Shown: positions 13,888 through 26,195 of the stretch, piece after piece
Layout of the letters: every line of letters begins with the position of its first letter
Numbering within the stretch: position 1 is the first letter of the stretch
Assembly (NCBI RefSeq): GCF_021155775.2
Contig: NC_060233.1
Coordinates: forward strand, 23,229,456-23,293,455
Direction: 5' to 3'
DNA: 64,000 bases
DNA from: Neodiprion pinetum
Taxonomy: Eukaryota > Arthropoda > Insecta > Hymenoptera > Diprionidae
Notes under the pieces: model-generated
Databases searched by the model: none
Told to the model about the DNA's origin: nothing
What the model saw: only the letters and a program-made list of their open reading frames with translations
Position numbers and translations under genes: made by a program

Positions 13888-14337
13888 CAGGGGCATAACT
13901 AGGCATTTAAGGGTTCCAGGGCAAGGACGCAAATTGAGGCCCCTGGGTAAATAATGAAACATATTCCAGTGGAGCCTCCCCTCTCACGCTTCAGAAATTT
14001 ATTCCCAATAAAACAGTAAGATGCTCAATTTATGTATTCTATTCACTGTAAACTAGAATTACGATTTTTCCGAAGAAGATATTTTACATTTTTGACTATA
14101 TAGTCGAGATAACTATTAATACAGTTGCAATATTAAGTTGAAACAAGCATTCGAAATGGAAAATATCAGAACCACAATCTTATACCTATCATTAGGGTGG
14201 TCCTCATTGAGGGTGTTGACGTTTTTCTTTCAGGCCACCCCCCAAATAAACGTTAAATAATTCAAAACAATTTCCTAATTTTTTCACATTTTTATCTCAA
14301 TTCTAACCCGTTCCTCTGTATGACTATAGGTTTTCTC

Positions 14338-15331
14338 TGTTACGTCCCAGCCGATAATTATGGCGTGACCTTAACTTCTCTGTACCTTAACTTACCGACG
14401 TGCAATTACCATAACTTCACATGCTCATACCACAGACTTAAGATCCATATCGATTTAGATACAGTTACTATATTTGCATACAACATACCATTCGTTATTT
14501 TGCAATCAAGCTTACATTCGTGTAACGCTATGCAGTATATATATAATAATTATCATTTCTTAACTTTACATCTTCAATTTCAACTTACACATACAGACCG
14601 CATGGTCAACAATCGAAATTCATGGAACTCAAATTCATAAACCTCACTGACCGAATTCAAGGAACGTGAGAAAAGAATAGATAAGTAGTTCACAAAGTAT
14701 CATTCTCAGAACTCAAAAATGCATTCTTGCAAATAACTATCTTGTCAGCACAGTACCAATTGCCCTCTTCAAGACCAACCGTCTTGCACTGACGTAGCAA
14801 GAGACCAAACAGAAGTCTTTCCAAGACTCCCACCTTTCAAACCAAACTGATACAGTACAGAATCATGAATATAACAAATTAAGACTTCAGACCATTCAGA
14901 ACTAATTCAAGCTTCAGACCACAAGGAACCAATCCTGACTTCAGACAATTCAGAATTCTTCGAAATCAAGAACAGATCATTCTAAATCGATGTGTGCTTA
15001 TATTCAGAACCTCCGAACTTTAGTATAACTAAATAAGTGAGCAACATCATTATGAAACTAAATCTCTAAATAATAATATCTTATTGTTAATAAGTTTGTA
15101 TTTAAATTAAAATGTTGTGTACGAATGATTATTTAATCACACATAGTGATAGTTAGCACGACTCACAAGATAATTCCGGATTAACAATAAGTCAAATTGA
15201 ACGAGAAATTTATACGAGCAGATCATCGAATTTCGTGAAGCTGGTCATCACAACGTTTGTGAGTCCAGATTGAGCCGAAAATCACGCAGTAAATCAAAGA
15301 TTTCTTGTGGCGTTTTTCCCAGAATGTAACA
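14338..15331. mobile_element. Probable solo LTR or LTR-like insertion
   Basis: It starts TGTTACGTCC and ends with a terminus that reads TGTTACATTC on the other strand. It lies exactly in the first gap of the broken inverted-repeat element. Its inner part (about 14,720-15,272) recurs in the opposite orientation at 49,938-50,426. I see no gag or pol remnants and no convincing target duplication, so the LTR label is an inference from the TG...CA ends. Confidence 0.45.
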
Positions 15332-15376
15332 AACCATTTAAAATACACGTGTTTCGGACACATTCTTAGCATATAT

Positions 15377-17748
15377 TGTGACGGGACGCCTGGCTGGCGT
15401 ACCGACACCTGGGGTTCAGCGCGTGCCCCCTAATATTTTGCTTGGTAAACCCAAGCCAAATCTAACTGTCCACTCGATAACCCCGCCACACACCGGGAAC
15501 CCAATCAAATCACACGATTTACCGTACCCCTTCTTCAGGGAACGCGACCAATCTCTATCCGCGAAAACGGCGTAACTAGACAATAAGAGTATATAAGACG
15601 AGCGTAAACGCAAATCAATCAATCACCTATTGAGCAACCGCCAGGATAGATCATCGCAGACTTCCACGAGAAGACCCATACTTCCCACATCCACGAGGAG
15701 CCGGACACCAAGGACCCACGATCAGGAGACGTGGAGTACCCGTTCAAGGAATCCTCAACACCACTTCCCATCAAAGGAGGGCATTCAGCGTACTAATAAA
15801 TCCTATTTGTTTTCAATAAAATAAACTCCTTAGGTACCAGGGAGCCGTGTCTGAGTGAAGAACAGCATTGCGTCTGACCTCATAGCTCAGATACGGTGAT
15901 CGTCTCACAATCCCCCGACCCGTAGATAGGACACCTGAACCCGTAGAGAGTCACGGTCATAGCGACTGAAAGTCTTGATACAGGTGAAGGTACATTTGCG
16001 TAGAATCCCCTTGCCTTTAACTATCACGCTAGTAATATCCAGTCTTGCCATACGCAAACTGAATCACTATCAAAGTCCTTCTGACTACTGTGCTATCACT
16101 CACGTAATATTCTGTTTCAGTACTATCTAAACGAATAATTACAATATCAAAATCAACTGTCAGCGACGATTCCTCATTATCAAATACCGTCCCTCTGACG
16201 ACCAGGCTATCACATAAATAATATTGAGTCTACCCATAGGTAAACCGAACTACCATCCAAGTCCTTCCGACTACCGTACTAGAACACGAATAATATTCTG
16301 TCTTAGTTCCCACTAAACGAATCATTATCCATCACCAAAACCGACTAGTCAACGATCCAGAATAATCAAATACCGTCCCTCTGACCAACACGCTATCATG
16401 CAATTAATAGTCAGTCTTGCCGCAGGCAAACTTCATTAATATCAGAGCAAATAAGGAAGAACTGTCCCTTCCTAAATTATCGAAAATCTCTTAGAGATTA
16501 CCAGAAGAATAAGTTCACAACCTTTCATCCTGTCTCTTATCCCGCCTCACGGGAGCAAAACATTGACGTATAATTGCTATATTTCCTTTCCCGAAATAAA
16601 TAATTTCGCATCACGAGTCAACCTCTCAGAGCGATCTATCTGTGCGTGCTTCACACTCACAGATCAAGTTTGACCCTCAACCGTTTACACGGCCTATGAT
16701 GATGGGTCTATTCCACTCGTGCCTGTGCACATGAGGGTGAGAAAACAAATTCTGAGGCTATCTCGAAAAACCAAGTTGGAGTGGTCAAACTATACGGGCT
16801 GTTCCCGGAGTTAATCACACAAATTAACAAGCATCCTTCTCCACCTTCCTTCCGTGTCCAGAGACCGAATCCTGCAGCTCTATCCCAGAGACAGGAAACT
16901 CTCAAAACAAATATATCATTCGAGTATGCGCTAAATATCACACATAGCGTGTGAAGTTTTGGCGAAACAAAGCCCGCGAATAAACTGTACGTCTCATTGA
17001 CGAAAGCGTGCAAACTCGAATCGTTTCAATATTTTATTGCAAGAGTAATGATGTTCTAAAAAATTAGTAACTGCCAGGTTTTAGTGAGCATTAGTACTAC
17101 TATATGAGAAAAAATTCACATCATCTTGCCATGCAATCTCGACGAATTACACACCCTCGAAATCTGGCTTTTTCCATTTAAACGAAGTGCAATTTATCTA
17201 TATTACCTGGTATGATGATGTCAATTTTTTCTCATGTTACGTCCGTGAATGTGGTTTACTCCCGAGCGGTAGGAATAACCTGATTTGGCTTCGCTTTTAC
17301 GGACTAAGATAACCGGAATTTGGATTGAGGATTGAGTAACATTAAATTTATTGGTGACATCAAGTATATATTTATTGCAAGAAGTCGAGATAGGGGTAAG
17401 ATTGAAGTGTGTCGTACGGAGTTATTTAAGAGCTCTAGCTCTGAGGTTCTTGAGAGTTAGTCTACGAATGAAATCCAGAGACGAAGAACGTACGGGTGCA
17501 GAAAAGATGTTAAGATGCTGGAGGAAGGGAATAGAATTAGATGAGTAAGCGCGATAGTGAATAGCGTGAGACTAGGTAGACATAAAAGGACAGGACAGAG
17601 ACCATGATATTCATATAAGAACTGTGGGAGAGTTAGCGAGTAGGAAAAATAGAGAGGTGGTACGCCGGACGTAACACTCTCGTAGTAGCATTAATTTCCA
17701 CTAAAATTTCACAGTTATATATTTTTTTTTAACATTATAACTCTTACA
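15377..17748. mobile_element. Probable long LTR (right boundary unresolved)
   Basis: TGTGACGGGACGCC begins immediately after the MITE sequence ...CTTAGCATATAT. LTR-type signals follow: a TATA-like GTATATAAG near 15,588 and AATAAAATAAA near 15,818. It resembles in style the proven solo LTR at 56,594, which also begins TGTGACG. The insertion ends somewhere before the MITE resumes (about 17,750), and a smaller solo LTR sits inside it. The right end and duplication are not fixed. Confidence 0.4.
17235..17676. mobile_element. Solo LTR, 442 bp
   Basis: The termini TGTTACGTCC and GGACGTAACA form a perfect 10-bp inverted repeat with canonical TG...CA ends. The flanks are CTCA and CTCT, a 4-bp target duplication with one mismatch. 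No internal retroelement genes adjoin it. It lies within the longer LTR-like insertion, making it the innermost layer of the nest. Confidence 0.6.
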
Positions 17749-18094
17749 TTAAAATATATACTGAGAATGTGGTCGACATATGTGTATTTTAAATGGGAAA
17801 ATCCTCCCTCTTACAGGGGCATGGGTTAGAGTTGAGATAAAAATTCGAAAAAATTTGGGGTTTGTTTTTGAATTATTTGTGCACCACCCTAAATAAGTAC
17901 CTACCTGATGGTCATGGAAATTATAAGGATAACAAAAGACAGAGAAATCCAATATTTATTTTATATAACACCTTTAGCTCCATATAGAAACAATGTAAAC
18001 ATGTAATACTTATGATCATCCAAATGAAATATTACGACTTTATTTTTTACCCCCTGTCTTGGGGGCCCCAGGGCAGTGCCTAGTTGCCTCCCTG

Positions 18095-20458
18095 ACGGTG
18101 CCCTAAATCTGCATTGCCAACTATAAAACTTTTTCGAAATTTGAAAATTATGCGTAATCAATATCGAGTATATTTTATAAGGTACGAATAGCAGAGTACA
18201 ATTTAATTTATTTATGAATATATTAAAACACGAGCCGTCATCTGGTTTAAAATTCATTCGTTCTTCCATTCCACAATTCATTCGCTCCATGTGTATATTG
18301 TTAAAATTATAAATAGGTGTAAATAATTGTCTTTCGTCGAGGCACTATATTCTTGGATTTCACAGTGTTTTTTTGTTGTTTTTTCGTTTTAATCGTCTCT
18401 CTTATAATTTGACTTGACGTTCGAAATTTATAATAATTAATTTTGAATGTTGTTCTTCGTGGCTTAAATTTACTTTTTTATTATAAGTTCGTCGATTTTC
18501 GGTCTGTTAATACTTAATTTCGGAGATGGGAACCTCCCTCCTCCTTCCTCCTAGAGAGAGACGTTGACCAAGCAACTCGTTCTTCTTCAATTTGAAATTT
18601 GTGACCAGGTGTCCCACTCCCTGGGTCTAATCTCATCCGCTCGTGTCGTGCTCGTGGCGCGGTTATATTTGAATCATTACACAAAGTAACCGACTTGTCC
18701 GAAAAATTAGGTATCTCAGAATCTGTGTCCACATGTATATATACCCGGACTTTTCAGTGGATCTGGCTGCTCAGCCCTCGAAGATAGGTAATGCAAGTTT
18801 CATTGGAAGTCTGTTATACTGTCATTTCTGAAAATATTTGAGTCGAAAGGTGATGCGAACTCCATCAGTAAAAGAGGAATACTTTTCAGAAAGGGCAATA
18901 GGGCCCTAAAATGTTCATTCAATTGCTTACCTTCAAGCGCTGACGATGAGTAGCGTGATTCGCTGAGAACTCTAGGTATGCAAATTCTGGGCGGTAAATT
19001 ATACCGCCAACTGGTGTAATTATTATATGCTTAGGTGATTTTGAACAATGTGATCGGAAGATTTCTAGAACTGACAGATAGTGTAATGTCAGATAATTCG
19101 TGCTCACGCCTTTATTTGCCTGCGTGCTTACAGCCGCGAAAAATAAGTTGCCTGTCATTAGGCGATCGTTTAGTGATCAGGAATCCTGAAGCAAATACTA
19201 CCTAAACGTAGCGTTTGATATGAAACGCTTGTGATTTTTATGTATTAGAAGAATATGTAACATCACAGCATCGTGGCTGTTACAATATGATAATAAGATG
19301 TTCAGTTTACATCATGGAGGCGTAACTTACGCACGAGCAATTTTTTTTTAATCTTTGATATTATTTATGAGATTTTAGATTGATCGATAGTGAAAATAAT
19401 GCAATGAGTCGGTGTTTGGTAGAAGGCGTGGTTTTATTCGTACAAAAACATAGACCCCCTTTTTAATGGACACGTGACTTAAAAACTTGAAGTAGATGGA
19501 GCACGCAGACATAGTTTGGCGATTCTATATCCCTGGCCCTCTATACGCAATAGTGAGAAGCGTTATGGCTAACTATTTTAACAATTATAGGTATAATAAG
19601 AACATATTCAAATGTCACTTTGTACGATACTAGCAAGTTTTTCAAGCTGATTACTATGAAAACAAGAGCAAAACCAGGCTCCTTTCAAGGCTGTCAATCT
19701 TCGGCACTCGATATAAGAACCGTATTTAGCATCGTTGCAACAAGTTGTTTGTCGGAGAAAGGCGATGTAAAATACTTTCTCCGTGGATGTTTTTTAGGTA
19801 GGAAGTTCGTGCAGTTGTAATGGCAGGGAATTCAAGACAACCGGTTTCTATACCTTCCTTATGCTTACCGTTATTCTTACCGTGCAAACTTAAGAGTTTT
19901 TCCCTATCTAACTTTGTTCGGAACCAACGTATATTTACCTACATCGAATACAACAAAAGGCTGTTAATTAATCAAGTGACTATATCGTAATTGATGTTGA
20001 GATTTGTGATTCATTGTTTAAATTTTTGTAGTAGCTTAGTTCACACACTACAGTGAATCAGTAAGAGATGGTAACGTTTTCGGCAATATCACGATTCTTA
20101 CGAACGTCGGCAGAAGAAAGTAAACTGTAGAAACTGATAGAGGTACGGAAAGGAGTTTAAAAAATACCACGGCATCTTGAATATGAACTTAAGAGCTCAA
20201 ACCTGCCTGCTAGAATACCTAAAATCAGGCCCTCATCAAACTAGATTAGATATAAAAGAGTTTATTTATGGCATGTCTGCAATGCATAATTTGCACGATT
20301 TCTGAGCAAAAATCATCTTAGTTGGAAAAAAAAGACCAGTAAAACAACCTAGTCTTACTCTAAATACAGAAATCAAAAAATAAAATATATCTTGTGAATA
20401 GATGGCATAGCTTTATCGTAGTGTTAAAAAATCGAAATACTTCATGGCATTTCTCAGG
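18095..20458. other. Gene-poor stretch
   Basis: No coding region can be supported. The open frames are short and low-complexity. I see no paired terminal repeats. Confidence 0.5.
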
Positions 20459-20910
20459 CTATGGAGAAATCAGGAAAGTGTTACGAGATTCAGGGATGGT
20501 TTCCAGAATTTTTCTGATTTCTTTCATTAAGGGGATATTATAGTCTGGAACTTTAAAAAAATCGATTTTTTCTTGATAAGCGTATAGTATAAGGTGTGAC
20601 AAATAGGTGGATGGAAGAATTTTATCAAAATTAGAAATAACTAGCCCGTTATCAGCCAAAAATCTCATCTCTTTTTTCGGGAATGCTGTTTCTACACCGG
20701 AATCGACTATTTTCATACTTCGCGTGCCTACAATGACCTTGTGTTGTAAGTCGCTGAATTTGTCTTGAAGTCCGTAATAATATCGTGGAAAAAAAATACA
20801 TGGTTCCATTTAAAAAAGTGGAGTTGACCTTGACGTAGCTTCAGCGCCTCCACCGAAAAAATAATAGGATGGTTCAGTATGTCGGCCTTTTCAAACAATA
20901 TAACTTTCAT
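20459..20910 (-). pseudogene. Unrecognised protein-coding remnant
   Basis: Two overlapping minus-strand frames look like one decayed coding region. The upstream frame carries MKVILFEKADILNHPIIFSV and EALKLRQGQLHFFKWN. The downstream frame (from about 20,809) carries YYYGLQDKFSDLQHKVIVG and continues for about 100 residues to a TAG at 20,459. A single frameshift near 20,800 would join them. Composition is protein-like, with mixed charged and hydrophobic residues, unlike neighbouring chance frames. I do not recognise the family. A receptor-type exon, where the C-terminal part ends in a short hydrophilic tail, is one guess I cannot support. Confidence 0.35.
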
Positions 20911-20989
20911 ATGAAACTTTTTTTCATCATCATCAACAGTTTGAGTGCTATTGCTCTGTTACACTTTAAATGCCCCACCCTGTATAATG

Positions 20990-21297
20990 TTTTTATTTTT
21001 AATATTTAGGATCACCAAATTGTCAAATAAGTGCGTTTTGAAACTGCAGAAGCCATATAATTGGTGCATATTTTCTCAGAAACTTCACAATTGGTTGATT
21101 TTTAGCCTGTTGTTTCGATGTCAAGGCGATTTTTAGAAATTTCGCTACAAGTCATGAGATTTCGTCAGATTCTCAGATTTGCTTTAGATTTCGGTCTAAA
21201 CGACAATATTTCTTAATATGAAAACTACGTTTTTTTTCTATGAACGAGCTCTAATTTATTTATATCTAAAGAAATTTCTTTTGGGTTGGCAACGCTG
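20990..21297 (+). repeat. Dispersed repeat family B, copy 2
   Basis: This is the second copy of the repeat at 13,307-13,552, ending in the same GGGTTGGCAACGCTG block. Copy 2 contains an additional segment (about 21,040-21,110). Just upstream, TTAAATGCCCCACCCTGTAT looks like a transposon terminus, but its partner was not found. Confidence 0.65.
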
Positions 21298-21495
21298 TCG
21301 CTCACACGCCGCTATGGTAAACCGTCTCGCATTTGAATATCGTTAACGCTAGGATGGTAATGCAAAACACTTATTATTTAGAGTATAAAATTTCCAATTT
21401 ATCTACCGGCTAAAATTTGCGATTTTGACCTCGAAGTCTTCTGGTCTAGTTAACAGAGGTTTTTGACCTACAAAAGGTGGGAATGTAAAATGAAT

Positions 21496-22588
21496 GAAAA
21501 ATCCAAGTTTTTGACCTTAGGGCGGGGGGGGGGGGGGGGGGGGGGCACCGTCTGCCACCTTGGGTTAAAAGTACAAAATAATTCCTGAACGGTTGATCCT
21601 ACGACAAAAAATGTCGAACACAAATTTGAAGAAGACTAAATTCCCTTCATTTTCTGTATAAGCACTTTTATGTAAGTCTGATGTATAACGAGTTACAGTA
21701 ACGGAAATGTGAATATACTTACAAAAAATCGTGCAACACCTCGCCTTTTTCCATTCAAGAAATCATTCACTACATAATTAGGATGATTTTGCAAATTTAA
21801 AGTCAACTCATTTTCACACCACCACGAGGAAGAGCAAAGACCGTGTTTTTCATTGTGTTATCCTCAGTAGGCTTAATCCAATAGATGTTCTTTTTTTTTT
21901 GCTCGTATTTCGTAATTTAACCGACGTTGAAGTCTGTAACGTTATCGTAACGAAACATTGGGAAAAAAATTACTATTTTCTTAATTTTACAATGATTTTT
22001 AAAGAACGAAGATTTCAAAACACGAGTGTATTTTGTTTTATCACGGTGCGGTGTACTGAATTCCAGACAATTCCAAAAACGCGAAATAACGATCTATACC
22101 TGCTCTAGAAAAAGGCTGTTACAAAAACAGTAGACGAATCCTGAAAAATCCATACACTAATATTAATAATACTTTGAATTGTTTCATGCCACAGTGACAG
22201 TCAAACAATTTCTACGTAACAAGAAAAATCACTTTAATTTGAAGTAGATTTCGCTATATAACGTTATTGTGATGATAATATTATATACACATTAAAAATT
22301 TTACATATAAATGATAATGTTATTAATATTATCATTTTTAGAAAATTTACCGTGAAGAGATCAAGTTGCACGATTTTTTGTAAGAACATTCACGTTTCCG
22401 CCGCTGTGATTTGTTACACATCAGACTTACATAAAAAGTACTTATACAAAACCGAAAGGAATTTAGTTTTCTGCAAATTTGCATGAGATATTTTTGTCGT
22501 AAGATCAACCGCTCAAGAATTATTTGAAAAAATAGTTTTTTATAAGTTTAATCCTCCCCCCCGAAGGTCGAAAATTTGGGTTTTTCAT
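21496..22588. repeat. Foldback element with homopolymer G/C in its arms
   Basis: GAAAAATCCAAGTTTTTGACC at the left pairs with GGTCGAAAATTTGGGTTTTTC at the right. Further in, TTATGTAAGTCTGATGT and CTTACAAAAAATCGTGCAAC recur inverted at about 22,363-22,440. A G run of more than 20 bases (from about 21,524) in the left arm corresponds to a short C run near 22,555 in the right arm. It is non-coding. Confidence 0.75.
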
Positions 22589-25239
22589 CGCGGCCCGGAA
22601 CCAAATAATATATATAGAAATCACTACTACAACACGTTTTTATAGGGCAAAGGCTTTTTTACTCCCTATTGGTTGGACTATCCGTAATATCAGTATTTGC
22701 AAAAGCGTGTGATACTGAAGTTCTTTTAAAGAAAGTACAACTTTGATTGCTCATGACTTGGAGCGTTTCTAAGGCACCGAATATGTCGAAAATGCATTTT
22801 TTACGTTGTTTTAACGTCTGTAAAGAAGTATTAGGACATTTTTGCGCATTCAATGAGTTTTTTTCATTTTAGTCACACCTGGGGCGGCTCTTTCTTCGAA
22901 GGAATCCGCCGCACACGGATTTGTCATGAACTATATTGATCGTAGGAACAACCGTTTTAGACTTACGGCGCAAAAATTGGAAGTTTGCATGATTTCTTCT
23001 CTCTGAGGGGTGGAGCGGCGCTAAATTTTCAGTAATTCGAAGAAATTTTTGTTATACATTCCCAAACGAACAATCCTCACCAGCATTCGCTTTGGTATCA
23101 ATTTATTGTAGGGTAGACTTTCTGTACAGCCTCCAGTGACTGTCATAGAAATTAGCTCACCGTCAGATGCTGAACGGACTGGTGAAAAGTGATATCTAAA
23201 GATATAGTGGAAAAATACGTGTTTCTTAACCGTCACAGTGTTATGTTATCAGTCCGGGTACAGACAACACGATTTGATGACTCCGTTATTGTGAAATGAG
23301 ACAAATATTTTCAGTTACAGACTACAGATAAGAAGGAAGCTAGTAGTTAGCTTGTATTGCTATAAAATCAAACTTACTACCCAAGAAAGAAACGGACTAC
23401 TCCAGTGTTCGACTCAACGCAGGGAATATTCTAAAAAAACAAGGTTAGCGACTCTATTCGAAAATAGAGAGTGGACTCCTCGGGTGCTGTTAGTGATTTT
23501 TCATTTTATCAAACTTAATTATGAAACATAAGTCACTAAGTATTAGGAGGAAACGGCTAGTAGATCTAGCCAGTGAGGAAAAAGGAAGCAATCCCCCTTC
23601 TAGGGAAATATTAGAGATAGAACAAAGTTTTCGGAAACCTCCTTCAAGAGTCTTAACCCTAATTGATCACATTTCGGTAGAGTCGCATAACGATCACACA
23701 GGGTGAAATTCACCCCGGTTAAAAAAAAAACTAATAGCTTGCTTCAACAATGAGTTCTAAATATTGAAAATAATATCTAGCTGTACTGTTTAAGGATAGC
23801 AGAAAAACCTCTCTCAGTTTTCCCAACCAAAATTGATTGTTTAGATATCGTAATACATCAGCGAAATTAAGGTACTAAGGGACTCTGCAAGTAGTTTGAA
23901 AAATGTTTGGGGTGGTATTCACCTCGACTGACGAATTAAGGTTAAGCTATAGACGCAATATAATTTTTTGCGACACCTGCATGGAAAGTCCATTTTTATG
24001 CACGATTTACAAGCACCGAAAGTAGTCTTTTATACACATGTGCGGGAAAAACTTTCGCGCATTGCTAGGGGTGTGAGAAAAAAACCTTCACACATTTCCG
24101 GCGGTATAAGATAAACCTTCGCACATTGCTAGCGGTGTGCGAAAAAGACGATCGCGCTTTTATCCATAGTTGCGCATTTCGCAAACAGCTGCACTAGCGC
24201 CACCGATGGAATAGTTTGTCACTTTTTGCCGTGCTCGACATCGTACTGAACAGACATCGTGCCGTGGTTTCGTGTAAAAATAATCGTGTATGTCGGACTT
24301 TCCATTACAGGTGTAGCAAAAAATAGAGTTCAATACACGTGCGAAAGTTGACAATGCCTATCTCACGTGAATGCGCCACACGCGCCCTTCAACTCGTCTA
24401 CGGTTTGTCTCCGGGCTCGTGCTGCGCCTTCACGCTTATGCGGGCATTGCCACCTTCGCGCACTAGTATCGAATAACACTATTATATGACTAGGGTTTCT
24501 AGATAGTGCAACTTCACGGTGAAAAACGAAACAGTTCAGGTAGGTTACAAGATATGTCCTTCGGGATATAATAAATTATCATACAAGTATGATTAATGCC
24601 AGAGCTCCTGGAGCAAACAATATTAATATCGTTTTCAACAATAATTTGACAGACGTAAACAATTTACAGTCAACACTGGGACACACCAGATTAATTCAAA
24701 TGGGGCGGGGGGGGCTAATTCATATTTCATCGTGATTCATTATTGTAAATGAATAGATAACATATTTTTCATATTGCTTATTAAATAGCATTAATTAATG
24801 TTTTTAGTACTATTATTGCACTTTTATCTCATATCACTTGAATAACTGGCATTTAGGTTGTCTGAGAATGCAATTGAACTTATATCTCAAAATAGTGCCA
24901 TTTCACCATTTTCACTACTACTTATTGCTTTCATCAGGACGAAAAATCATAAAGATTCTGTTCTGTACGGAAAATTGTAAGAAGATTATTTTCATCGCAA
25001 AGAAATTAACGCTAATAAGTTGATTTATTGGATATAAAGGTCAATGGCACGCCAATAATTAGTGGATATTATATTTGGCAAAAATCCTGTTTAATTAAAG
25101 ACTCAAAAAGACTCGCTACGTAAGAAATAGAGAAAATTTTTTTTGGAGGAGTGTCATGCTCGTCCGATAAGCTATTATTATTAGTGTCAATGGATGGTAA
25201 AATCGAGTTATACTTCAGTTGTATCTGTTTAATAAGCAA
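22589..25239. other. Gene-poor stretch
   Basis: No gene is supported. Small frames at about 22,659-22,853 (minus) and 23,521-23,706 (plus) have no recognisable product. A short tandem array is listed separately. A G/C-rich microsatellite-like run, GGGGCGGGGGGGG, lies near 24,703. Confidence 0.45.
24047..24155 (+). repeat. Degenerate tandem array, about three units of 45-50 bp
   Basis: The unit GCACATTGCTAGCGGTGTG plus GAAAAA and CCTTC recurs as TTCGCGCATTGCTAGGGGTG, TTCACACATTTCCGGCGGT and TTCGCACATTGCTAGCGGTG. The spacing is irregular and there are no spacers, so this is not a CRISPR-like array. Confidence 0.55.
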
Positions 25240-25518
25240 TCAGTGTGAACAATCGTTCAAGCGTAATACATTATAAATCAGAGGTAAGTTCTTATCGTGA
25301 AATTCTCGAGTGGACAGTCTAACGGCTGTATCAACTAAGTCAACAATAGTATATATCTTGTATGATCGACGATGGTGTGAAAGCAGATTTAGATAACGTT
25401 GAGACAAAGTTTTTTTTTTATGATACCAATCTGTTTTTACGTTAAAGTTGTCATTATTAACCAGGACATCAAGAAAACTGATTTTGCAATTAGGTTCAGT
25501 ATTACTGGTAAATTGCAA
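25240..25518 (-). pseudogene. Penelope-like element reverse transcriptase fragment
   Basis: The 92-codon frame contains KISFLDVLVNN, TDWYHKK, LSQRYLNLLSHHRRSYKIYT and LVDTAVRLSTREFHDKNLP. This is the thumb-side block found after the YxDD motif in Penelope-type reverse transcriptases (pattern FLDV, TDWY+K, RYL...SHH, LVDRA..LS...FH). The catalytic palm and any GIY-YIG endonuclease are missing, so it is a short 3' fragment. The same block occurs in the better-preserved copy at 59,272-60,356, which has NAKITDWYQKS and LVDRRISLGDHCFYENN, but the two differ too much to be one recent insertion. Confidence 0.8.
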
Positions 25519-26195
25519 AATAAACTACGCAAAATGTCATGCAAAAATGAGGATGAGATACGTTGTGCAGTATTGTCGTTGGTTTTCATTCGCAATTCAT
25601 CCGCACAACATTCCTGATTTACATCTGAACACGTGGATATGGAATTCAATAGTGGATAGGATAATATTGCCGCAGTCACAGCTAAAATATTACCGAAATA
25701 ATGTTTTTTTAAATCTACAGCGATCGTCCATGCTGTATGGGAAGCCTGCAGAAGAGGTACGCGAAGCCTTACTAGATACTACACTGCATGATACTCGTCC
25801 ACAACCGTAGGTCTCATTTACGACTGGTGTATAGCGTGTGAATAACAATGTATTTGCTAACAGTGAAGTATTTATTTTCTTCGTTCACAGACGAGTAATG
25901 TGGGGATCGCAGCAAACATCAACTGTGCAAATAACGGAACATCCGTCATTGAAAATTGTGACATTTACCGACAACCGAAAGTATATCACAGTAATACGGT
26001 GCAATATTTATTTACATTCAAATTTTTACTCGATCAGTATTTGTTTGTCGGGATATTCGAATTGTTGCGATAAAAGTATCACTAGCCGAAAAAATTTATT
26101 GCAATTCGTATTGTATTTTCAACACCAAGAATGGTCTTGTGCTTATCTATATAATATAGTAAATCACTGAATTGTCATTTCAGTTACACAACCCG
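25519..26195. other. No gene seen
   Basis: The open frames here overlap on opposite strands and lack recognisable motifs. Some of the sequence next to 25,518 may be further Penelope remnant, but it is too decayed to call. Confidence 0.4.

Larger units (their letters stand above)
14194..17906. mobile_element. Broken copy of the AGGGTGGTC inverted-repeat element
   Basis: The left part (14,194-14,337), the middle (about 15,332-15,376) and the right part (about 17,750-17,906) match, in order, the intact 340-bp element at 41,454-41,793. Shared pieces include AGGGTGGTCCTCATT, TTTTATCTCAATTCTAACCCG, AAAATACACGTGTTTCG, ACACATTCTTAGCATAT and GGGTTAGAGTTGAGATAAAA. LTR-like sequences occupy the two gaps, so this copy was split by later insertions. 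Confidence 0.65.
13888..18094. mobile_element. hAT-like non-autonomous element, host of a nest
   Basis: The left end CAGGGGCATAACTAGGCA is typical of hAT termini. The right end, read on the minus strand, is CAGGGAGGCAACTAGGCACT, closing the element at 18,094. Both ends continue with CCAGGGC/GGCCC-rich subterminal sequence. The flanking 8-mers (ACACTGGA, ACGGTGCC) agree at only four positions, so the target duplication is not proven. The interior contains other elements and no transposase. Confidence 0.55.

Noticed and set aside
24047..24155. CRISPR-like short repeats
   Set aside because: Degenerate contiguous tandem units without spacers in a eukaryotic context.
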